Shown here: positions 12,201-24,200 of the stretch, piece after piece
Numbering within the stretch: position 1 is the stretch's first letter
Layout: every line of letters begins with the position of its first letter
Assembly: GCA_023213315.1 (NCBI GenBank)
Contig: JAKCPI010010687.1
Coordinates: forward strand, 1-64,000
Origin: Euborellia annulipes
Taxonomy: Eukaryota; Arthropoda; Insecta; Dermaptera; Anisolabididae
Direction: 5' to 3'
DNA: 64,000 bases
Position numbers and translations under genes: made by a program
Notes under the pieces: generated by a model
Told to the model about the DNA's origin: nothing
What the model saw: the letters and a program-made list of their open reading frames with translations, nothing else
Databases searched by the model: none

Positions 12201-15200
12201 GGCCTTGAGCAAGAAGAAAAAGAATCCAAGGGGGCTGGAGCCCTAACAGAAGACAAAGTCACCATATCGCCATCTTCTTTTTCATTCATTCAAATCGACA
12301 ATGCCAATTTTTTAAAACTATATAAGCTTAATGGTCTGAAAAACAATGAATGGGATTAACTCACCAACAATATAATATAATTATTCAATTAAGGTTTCGG
12401 ATCACAGATCATTTAGTACGTTGAATGAAATAGCAAATAATTCACTTTAAATATGAATATATGTTTCATCAACAATAGCCAACACAGCTTGTGTAAAACT
12501 GATTGTTGTTAAGTTATCCACAATTTAATTAATTCATTTACCTATCTTCATTTCTATTATCTAACAATTGGGTCTATTCAAACCAAATTCAAATAATAAT
12601 AGTTTTTTTTTTTTTAACACTCACACTTTTTTCTCATTCACACTCACATTCACCCACAGTCTTTTATATAAGACTTTTTACGATAACCGTTATTATTAAT
12701 ATATATTTATTGAAGTCCAGGCATTTCTATTTAAGCCATTTGGTATTCAAATGGCTAATAATAGTTATAATCAATTAATGAATATTGATTGATTGATCAA
12801 TAATTATTACCAATTAATTTTTTTTTATAAATAAAGACGGGGTCTAAATATTCTAAGATGTCGAAAAATCACTAAAAAAAGTGAAAAAAAAATTAAGGAT
12901 GAAACTTGCCCTCGGGATAATAAAATTAATCAACTTTTTTATCTGTTTTAATAGATTAATAAAAAAAAAAATAAAAAATATTTGTAGATCAGGATAAAAA
13001 TAAGCGGGGGGGGGGGGGGCTGGATCCAGCTCCTCTATAAAAGGTTCAGGGAAAATAGGGTGAGATGGGATGAAAAAAAAAAAAAATGAAAAAAAAATAA
13101 AATATGGGAGAAGAGTTTGAGCAGCTAACCCTCTTCAAAAAGGGCTAGATAAAATTCAGATTAGAAAAAAGTAAAGAAGGCAAATGCACTATTGTATCAA
13201 TACAATATTAATATAATCTAGTTTAAATGCAAATTTGCAATCTTAGAAGAAATAAGGACAGGGTCTCAGATGCCGACCTCTAGTTTATGTGCGCAAAATT
13301 TCAAATCAATTGAATAAATAGTTTTTGAGTTTTCGTTGACGAAAAAAAATTACCATAGACATACACACACTCAGGCACACACAAACATCATTCCAAAAAC
13401 TACTTAAATGGATTCTGGGGACCTCAAAACGCTTTTGGCAGCTTCAGTTCAATTTCGATTTTTTTTTAAGATTACATAAACTTTACCTATTCAACCTACG
13501 GTTGGTGGGCAAAGTTAAAAATGGGATTATACCATGGGATGTACATATATAAATTTGAAAATTTATCATGTTTTGCGAGTTTAAACCGTGTATTCAAAGA
13601 AAATTATTTCAGGTAAGAACCAATAAACTATATATAAAATGTAGAGTTAAATATTGATTTTAGGTAAATTTGTTTTTTTGAAAAAACGCAAAAAAGAAGG
13701 GACTTGTAAATAGCCTTTTCAATTAAGCAATCAATGTATATTATATAAATCAAAGAATTATTTTAAGAAGAAAAAAGCAGCCTAAGGCGTGATTATTTAA
13801 AAAGATCTCAAGGAGATAAAACAGGGAAAGGGCAGGGGGGAGGGGGATGAATTTAGGAAAAGAGGACCTGTCCTAGGTTTGAAGCAGTTGATTCTATGGT
13901 GTGAATTTCAGAAAAATTTTAGTTTAATTAAAAACTTAGATCGAATAAGATTTAAAGTTAGATTCCATACGAAACCAGGTTCGAGTAATCTAGATTAGAA
14001 TTGCTATCTAAAATTTTTATAAATTTGCAGTTCTACGATTTGAAATTATCAAGTGACATCTTGATTATAAAATATATTATTATAAAAAATAGTCAAAGAA
14101 AGTATTATTTGAGAAGATGAATTTTATAAATTAAGGGAAAGTAAAAAGCACATATTTTGGTTATCATTGGGAACATTTTGAAATTTTCTGCAACTATTTT
14201 TCTCTATAATTTCCATTAGAAACCTTATAAATAAAACAAAAAAATTTATTATTATCAATATTAATTAATTAAATCCATAAGGAATCTTATGTTTCTTTAA
14301 ATAAAATTATAATTCTAATATTAATTTAATATTCCTAAATCTTACATTATCTTGTAATTTGTTTTTAAATTACTATTTTGTAAAATTAGGATTGTTAATA
14401 TTAATATTGAGATATTAATTTTTTTTTGTGAATAGTGTACAAAAATATGGTAACAAACCTCTAGCTGAGGTTAAAATAATAGTTTTTCTATATAAAATAA
14501 TTTAAAGGGAGACAAATGAATTAAATAATTGGTAATATTAATAAAAAATAGCCTCTCATATAGAAATTTTAGTTTTTAAATAGTGATTTATGGTTATGAT
14601 TATCCCGTTGAGTTGACCAGAAAGGACCGCAGTTCCTTGAACTGGGGCTGCGCGGGAAGTCAATGTCTTTAAAACGGCTAGTATGCAATGCATTCCACCT
14701 CATGGACACCTGAGGAGGTCCTCTAGGCCGGCTTCGGAAACAACCATGTATTGATCCCCTTGGGGAAATTTCCTTATTCATTTTTAAATACGATTTTGGT
14801 ATATGTTGTTCCCCTCTATTAAGTAGAAAATATGTTAAAAAGAGGTGAATGCAAATGTGTGGAGGCTTCAAGGTGATCTGGATAATAGGAAGAAGAAAAA
14901 AAAATGCGTAGGGGGAGTAAAAGAAAAAAAAATTGAGGAATAAACTATATCTAAAATGCGCTAGGAATGCTAGGAAGAGCCAACTTACCCCTTCATAATC
15001 CTTCATTCGCATTACGGTGTATTTTAGCAGATTGCAGAGTTGATCTAATGACAACAACCGCATCGCTCGCGACCTGTAACAAGTTCATACCAAGTTAGAT
15101 TTCGATTTAAGGAATTGATTAAAAAAAAATAATAATCTCTAGAAATAAAACTAAATTGATATTGTTATTGATTATTTTTTGAAGTAATGAAAAATTTATC

Positions 15201-18200
15201 TAAATTATAGCCAATTCCAAATATAAATTTGTTAGAATAAAATTAACTTATAATTTATCAGTATTAATTCCATTCAGATGTACTAAAAACAGAATGTTTA
15301 TAAATTATTATTCAATTCGTAAATAACTTATCATGACGGAATAAAATTTGAAATAAAATAATTCGAGATAACTTTTTGTTTTATATACCTTTATTTTCCT
15401 CTCTTTAATAAACTTGTACACTAAGGGGGCCTGAGGCCCATGACATTTAAAGATAAATAAATAAATAAAAAATATACTATTATGAAACTAAAAATAGAGC
15501 AAGAATCCAAAATTCTTACAAATATTTATAATAAGAAGACAGATTAGTAAGAATCAAAATTAATTTTTACCTAGGTAGAGTTTTGTTTGAAAAGAGATGG
15601 AATTTTTTCAAACAACGCTCAAATAGACTGTAAATAAGCCAGTCATATATATACTGTTTGAGATAACAAATTTGCGAGATAAGTTTGTGCTTGAATGGGC
15701 AAAAATTGCGCCCCTGGGGCCGAACCAGGACCTCCACGCTTTTGCCGCGGGCGATCTACCTTTATCCCCTACCTTTATCGACGGCCCAATTAATTTTTAA
15801 TTTCCCCCATCATTAATTTCTCTAAGAACCCGATTAATTATATAGAACAAGTATGTTTTGTCCAAACTTGCAACCCACCGAACCGAAAAGTAGGGTAAAT
15901 AAAGATGATTAGAATTTCAATTTTTTTACATAGATTAAATAAATGCTTAGGGGCACAGGTCGTTCGGTTCAAGCAAGTACAAATTCATGACACAAAATAA
16001 CAAACAAAAATAAAATAAAAATGCATGTACAATTGAGCACACTCGACACTACTAATTGACACCATGTATTTTCTCAAATAATTGTTTTTTTTTTTTTTTT
16101 TTTTTTTTTTATAAAAAATATTTAATGGAAATCGGTTCAAAAACTAGAATTCCAATAAATATTTCCATCTTATTTTATAAAAACACTGAAATAAAATCAC
16201 ATGAGCAAATCTTTGGAGCTGTACTTAATAGTGGCGCCTACTGCACAGTGGGCGCCACAAGTGCCTGAACTGCTAGAGAGTGGAGCCTTGAGCTTGGTTA
16301 ACAAAACCAATATTTTTAAAATAAATAAATAAAATCTTTTTTTAATGCAAGTGAAGGGAAAAGGCTACTTTTAAGATAACCCTTCTGAAAGCTAAGCATT
16401 TTGGTTGCCGAAGCTCAAAGCTCCAGAAAGCCTCAAAGTTTCGAGCATATCAGGCACTTGTGCCATCCACTGTACATAAGCGTTGTTAGTGTCTATTCAT
16501 AAAAGAAACCAGCAATATAATAAGCCTAATAATAATATATAAAATTATTATTATTATTATACAAGTACAGTCAGGGACAATAATAAGTCTCACCCATGCG
16601 TGTTCTACTTGTGATTATTTGATTGTTTTTAAAAAAATATTATATATTTTTTAATAGAAACTTTAATGGTTCAAGAGGAGGCAATGGCTAAGCCGGCTAA
16701 GCTTAGGATTACGGAGTCCGAAGTCTCAACACGACTCGGGTTCGGATCCAGCTTGCCGCAAATAATTCAACCATCCTGCCGAAGTCTCCTCTTAGGGTAG
16801 GTAGGGGGATAGCCCCACCGTGGTATCACAAAGGGCCTAATTGGCCTAAGTGTGTTCCCTCTCTGGGAACGGCCACTTCAACCTAACCTAACCTTAATGG
16901 TTCAAACATAGCCAAAATTTCCAATAAAGTTTTTTATTTTCTTTTATAAAAACAATGAAATAATCACAAATAGAAAACGCATGGGTTGGACTTAATCTTG
17001 TCTCTCACTTTATATTAAATTATAAAATTATTTTAATTATTTGGAACCCCTGACAGAAGAAAAGCATTTACTTATTGTTCTAAAATTCAGGGGCTCACTT
17101 CCCGTTTCAAGCGATAAATATTTATTTCAATCGAATTGGCTATCAATCAATTAAAATAAATAGGGACAGGATCTAAGGCCCATTCTACACGAGCCCTTTT
17201 TGGCGCGTTTCTAACCCCGCTTCAAAAGCCCGAGTCAAACAGAACCAAGGAGTTTAAATGTGAGCTTCTACACGGGCGTTTTGAACGGGTTAGCTGGCGT
17301 TCGAGCGTTTCGAACGCCTTCTCTGGCGTTAGAAACGCGTGCCCATTCTACACGTGGCATTTTGAAAGCATTTTGATGGCGTTGTGACGTAGTAAATAAA
17401 ATTTTCAAGCTTTGAAAAAGCGGCGATAATAACGCGCCAAAAGCGCTCGTGTAGAATGGGCCTAAATGGCCTTGGCGCCGAAAAATACCTTAAACAAAAA
17501 AAAAAATATATGTTGAATCCCTAATTATTTTTTCAAGATTAAATGGTCTTTTGCAATTTAGTCGCGACAAAAGACATAGCACACAGAAGACCGCAACAAA
17601 AATTTCTATCCCAAACAAATTCCAAAAAAAAAAATCACCATTAAGGGTAATATACATATATATATTTGTTTTTAAAATGATATTTTAGTACTAAAACACA
17701 ATTTAGTCAGGTAAAGAGATGCAATAGTCAACATTTTTAAATGAGAATTCTCTGAGAAAATATTTTTTGTTGGTGTTTTGGACAGTCTTTTGACATTCCC
17801 CATGAACATGCTCAGTGCTGGATTACCCATTAGACGGAGTAGGCGATCGCCTATGGGCCCCACGCTTTTTAGGAACCCCGCAACATTAGATTTTTTTTTT
17901 AATCTTTTTTTGGCATCTGAGGCTATTCCCTATTTATTTAAATTGATTGGTAGCCAATTCAATTGAAATAAATTTTTGTCGAGGATGCAACCATGGTAAA
18001 AGTGCCAAGCAGGTGTATATATAATTAATTTTCGGAGGGGGGGAGAGTCGAACTCATTTTTGAAAGTTTACCCCCCTCCCTCTCCCCTTTATACTCATAT
18101 TTTAAAATTATATGTTTTATTCATCGAGAAATTTTAAATGCTTTAAAATATTTTTTAAAATGTAGGCTTATAAAAATTTCGATTTTTCCACGAGCCCCGA

Positions 18201-21200
18201 GGGAACATTTTGAACATTTCGGGGGTGCCCTAAAACTGTTGTGTAATAAAATCATATTGGTAAAATTATTAGCTGACAGGGCCTAGAGATTTCGATTGCC
18301 TAAGGGCCTCTATCTTGTTTAATCCGGCACTGTACAGTGAGGGACAATATTAAGTTTCATCAATGCGTTTTCTACTTGTGATTATTTCATTGTTTTTAAA
18401 AAAATATTATTATATATTTTTAATGGTTCAAACCTAGAAAATTTCCAATAAAGATTTTCATTTTCTTTTATAAAAACAATGAAATAATCACAAGTAGAAA
18501 ACGCCTGGGTGAGACTTAATATTGTCCCTCACTTTATATGCTATATTTCTTTTCTATATTTCCATTGGTTCAGAAAAAAATTAATAAATTTTATTTTTTC
18601 TTGATGATCTTATTTTGTTATCATTATGAACCATGATTATCTAATAAGTATACTTAGATACTTAGTAAAAAAATTTTGTTTTATCTTCTAATCCATCAAC
18701 CATATTAATACTTTTATTTTTTATAAATAATGAATAATCAAAGTTAACAGGTAATAAAGTATTTAGAGAGGTTTTGAGAAATTGGCCCAGACCTTAACTA
18801 ATAAAAATATTTATATTCTCTGGTAATATATTGTGCTATGTTTAGATATGTATTCTAGGACAGTGCTTTTTAAAGTAGTGAGTCGCGGTCTCCAGGGGGC
18901 CATAGATTACCCCCCTCCACAGGAGGGCCGCGAAGAGTCGCAAATGTAACAAATAAATTATTATTGTTAAATAAGTTTAAATATTTCGATTAATAATGTA
19001 TTAAAATCTTTGAAATGATAATATATTTGCAAATTAAGCCATTTGGATACCAAATGGCTTAAATAAGATAGCCTGGGCCCCAATATACAGTATATATATA
19101 TATATTCATAATAACGGTTAAGTCTTATATGGTTTAAGTTGCCCAAAATACTGTATGTATGTGAGTGTGAATGGGAAAAAAGTGTGTTTTTTTAAAAGAA
19201 AAAAAAAATTCAATTTTTTGTGTCTCCTTTAAAATTTTAAAAATCCAAGATGACCCCTTTATGAAATTTGTGAATTACATCTTGTGGATAATTTTTAGAA
19301 TTTCCTTTAAGCATTTTTAATTTCTACAAGAAGAAAGAGATTTTCTTTAATCCTTTACAATGAAAAACGGAGTAGGTTATATGCGGATTTAAGAGTTTCT
19401 ACTCAATAAGGAAAATTTCTAAGAGGTTCAAGCTAACTCTGAGAACGGTTAAAAATCGAGTAATTTAGTATCTAGCTAGCTAGAAATAAATATACAGGAG
19501 AGGAAGTTAAAGAGAGAGGAATTAAAAATAACACGAGGTGCCGATAAATCGCTACGACCAGAGGTCAACTGGGTTTAAGGTGCTTTCGGTGCATAAAAGC
19601 AATCTTTTAATTATTAATTAGAATTTGAAATTTTTCTTTATATAATTTGAAAACAAAAATTGTAAATGATCTATATATATATATATACTTATCGATCAAA
19701 AGGTAATTAGACAATTCTATAGGATCAATTGACCAATTATCTTCTGATTGGTATATATATATATATATATTTGTTTATATTATAATGCAAATAAATTGTG
19801 CAAATAATTCATATTTTGAGATAGGCCTGGGTCTATTCCCAAATTAGAAAAAAATTATGGAAAAGTTTTAAACATATAATTGCAATCTTTGTTTTCTCCA
19901 AGCATTTTTTTTTTCCTTTATGGATGTTCGGGGTCATGTTTCATTGTATAAATGAGTACTCGGATTTAGCTGTTTTTGCTGTCAAGCCTACTAAGCTTTT
20001 TGATGGCTGTTTTTATGTTGAAACGAAAGTGAAATAAATATCTAAATACATGAAATGATATCACTCTTTTATATAAGTAAATGCTTATTTATTTACTTAA
20101 AAAAAAAACTAATTATAATAAAATTTATGTCGAATATTTATAAGTATTTTTTTGGGTCTTGAAACTCCCATAGCAAAACAAAGGAAACGAGGTCACTATC
20201 GGTAAATCAAAAATCGTATTTTAAAGAGAGAAACATACTATATGTTTCTACTTACATTAGCTTTTGAACTTTGGTTCATTTCAAAGATTTAAAATATAAA
20301 ATGAATTTTCTTTAACCCAGTGAAAAGTATTCCTAAGAGTTTTCTTTACATTTTGATAAATGTGTTTAATATATCTCCAAGGCCAAATTTTAACTATAAA
20401 AAAATTCTCAGTTTTAATAAAATCTAATTTATAAAAAAAAAAAAATGAAAGATAGTGTATTATTATGAATAGGTTACAAGTAATTTTTATTCGCCTTTTA
20501 CTAAAGAAGATATAAATAATTTATGACAATTTCTATTTCTAATTTGCATCCTAATTCTGAAATTGCATTTCCTTTTAAGAATATGAAATGAAAGGGGGAT
20601 ATTAAACCATAATAAAAAGAAAATTCAAATATTCATTATTAGAAAATATACAGTACTATAAATAAATCAACCAAAAAGAGAATTTTGTTTGCAGATAAAA
20701 CGTATTTAGTAGATACGAGCTTTCTGGTATGATATCATTTAAAAAAAGTATTGAAAGATACTAATTTTTAATTCTTAATTTTTTTTTGTGTTATATTTAA
20801 GTTTTAAATTTATTGGCCTCAACAAAATTCTGAAATATAGTCAAGGAAGTTTACTAGAAAGCACAGTATGTCAATTTATACGATATTTGAGTGCTCAATT
20901 CCTTTGGATTGAAAAAAAAAACTCAGCTTTGATGTGGGGTATTGATTTTAAGAACGATAGCGATTAGCGAATTTGAATGATAATGATGGCTAAACATTCT
21001 ATCTTAATATAATAATAATAAGGCTAAAATCAATAGTTTTCATTATTTTAAATTATGTTAATATGATTTTATAATAAATTATATAAGTAATTAGTACAGT
21101 TGAAAATAAAAAAATATGTTATTTGTATCGGTTAGTTTTAATTGGGGTTTAATACACTTTGAAGTTAAGGTATTAAATGCAGTTAAAGAAAAACCAAAGG

Positions 21201-24200
21201 CGGTTGGAGATTGACGGTGCCCTGATGGAGATGAGGGTTGGCCCGGGTCGAAGGGAGTCTGTTAGCGGAGCAGGCTATATTGATTTTCACCCCCACGCTA
21301 ATAAGAGATGCAACCCTTGGCCACCTACAACGGCTCTTTCTCAAATAACATCACATGAGAATTGCTCTTCAAATTCAAAATGATTAATAAAAAATTCTCT
21401 TATAAAGAGATGGATTCTTTCTGAAATTGAAAGAGCACTAATGTCTTGTACTCATTTCAATTCAATTTCATATAGAAAATGCAATTTTCATTTTTTTAAT
21501 TAAAGTTATATTTTATTCATTTCTGAGAATATAATATAATTTTGAAGAAAATATGTATAATTTTAATAAGATAAATAATAGTTGGAAAAATAAAATCGTT
21601 CTCATTTCGAGATATAATACTTGTCGAGAAAGAAATGAATTTAAAATATATATATATATATATAAAGATTATAAATATACAAATATATTTGACTTTAATG
21701 ATGATCGCAAACTAATTCGGAACATGAACAATAAAAAAGACTATTTTCTTTTCTGGTTACTAATAATTTGTAAAAATAATACAGCAAACTTTCAAGCAAT
21801 TATTAAAATATTTTTAACTTGAAAGATCTTATATTTTTATAAATATTGAGGTCAAGTCCCAGAAATGTTTCGTTCATTTTGTTAATGGTGTAAAAATAGC
21901 TCCCTTTTATCGGCAAATAATAAATTTAAAAAATTAAAATTTCCAAAAAATCAATTTTATCAACTAAGGAAAACAAAATAACCGTAAACCACAATTAATT
22001 GATTAAGGCTACTGTATAAAAAAAAAAATTATATTTAATATAAATTACCAACATACACTTTATAAATTTATTCTAAAAATAATCGTTTCGTTTACTTTAT
22101 AAAAATGTAAATTAAATTGATTTTCTCATGCTCTCTACAATGAAAATGATATATATATATATATATATATATATACTCTGCACCAGTAGGCCTATATAAC
22201 TTTTTTTATTCTGAATTGAAATATTTTAATTTTAAATAAAGAAAAAATTCAATAACACTCAGAGCAGTCGCGACTTGTAGCTATTCTTAACGTTAAAAAA
22301 TAAATAAATGATGAAAAGATATTTTCAAAAGTTTAAAATTAAAATCTCCTTAATATAAAAACTTTTATATTAGCAAAGACCGCAGATTGTTAAAACGAAA
22401 ATAATTCATTGATTATTATCATTAATAATAATGTGTGAGCGCCCTTTCTGGGCCTCTAAGCTATCGACGCTCTCAACCACTCAGGTCGATCATAGGCCCA
22501 ACACAAAAACTCTCTCTTTTAAAACTATACTATATATATTCATTAATTTGCCAATTTTAATGTGGCACCTAAATATTTATAACATTTTTAAATGACTCTA
22601 AGTTTTTAATGAACTCGGTTTTTTATCTATATCACAGCCCATGAAATAAAAAATAAGGATTAGTTAGATTTAAAGCTCACAACGATTTTTCAGGGGGAAA
22701 AAAATCCAATTTGAAGCATATATCCTGTTCATTTAATGGTTTTTCTATGTATTTAATTTAATTAATACATAATAAAAAGTCAATTTGAAAATGAAATTCA
22801 AATGTAAATCAAATCTCTATAAATTTTAAAAAATAAAAAAATATTGAACGAAAGATTTTTGAGAGAAAATTATAAAATGTTAAGGATTAGAGAAGGAAAA
22901 AAAAAACAATTTATTCAATTATTAGTCTTACTTTTTTAATTTAACAATTTATATAGCCAGGGGTCATGGCAACGGAGAAGAGCTACAGTCACCACAATCG
23001 TTGCAGTTAAGTGATGCCAAGCGCGGCGAAAGCTCGGGATTGGTAACCCCGAGCAATCAGAGTGTATAACGTCACCCGGTAGCCATCGGTATAAAGTAAG
23101 TGAAATTATTTAAATAAATTAATAACCCTTCAGTAGCCGAAATTGGTTAAAAAAAAAAAAACAATTTACTTATATGTTTGTTGGAGGGCTCTATGGGACC
23201 TAGTCCCCGGGAAACGAATCCGGGATCTCCAGCCTATCCGGGGCATCGGTGTGCTTTATTGTGCACTGGACCCAAATAAACATACATAAATTGTTAAAAA
23301 TACATATGACTTGTCAAGTTCGAAATCGAGGCATTAATTGAATATTAACATCTTATTCAAATATATAGATCTCGTAAACAATTTTACTTTTTTTGTAGAA
23401 TAGTTGAAAGATTTTTTATAGATAGGCCTGTATTTAATTGAAAAATCTTTATTATTTTAAAAATCTAAACAATAAATTACTTAAAAGTTGATATTTCGAT
23501 GCGAATCAGATCGATCAAATGGCTATAAATAAATACATTCAAGTGAATAAATTGTTTTCTATTTTTTTTTTTTTTTAAGATTAATAAGAAAATTAGAAAA
23601 GTTAACGGAAAGAAGGATTTCGCACCTGGTATCTGAATTCTCGGCATGCAGGATCTTGCTACATTCCGGACACAGCCAGTCGTTATTGCCAGGCGCTTCG
23701 TCCATTTGTACACATCGCAGATGGAAGACTCGAGGACATGCTTCGCATGGCAGCAGGGTACCATCCTTATGACATGTCCAGCAGAAATGGTCCTTTCCTG
23801 TTGTTCCCTGTATCGCCGTTGATTTGTCATAAAAAAAATGATAAATATAAGTAAAAGTAGTAAAAATAAATAATTTTACTTACCAAAGTGGTAAACATAA
23901 TTTTATAAATCATATCAAAAGCAAACGGAAAATGAAGTAAAGAAAAAGAAAAAAAGAACAGAAATTAATTAAGAATAATTTAATCAAAATACTGAATTGG
24001 AAGTTAAAATTTCTTTTATCATTCAGGTAGAAAAAATTTAAATATATTAGAAGAAAGTTACTTATTCAAATATTTATAAAAAAATTAGTTAAATGTTTTC
24101 CCCACAATCAACAAAGGAGGCGGGGTTTTCTTCAGAATTCACTACGTCACTTTTTCTATTAAAACATATTTCATTGCACAAAATGATGATTAATTACTTT

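Noticed and set aside
12171..12359. A 62-codon plus-strand frame in the GC island
   Set aside because: No domain, no clear splice partners, and antisense frames of equal quality overlap it.
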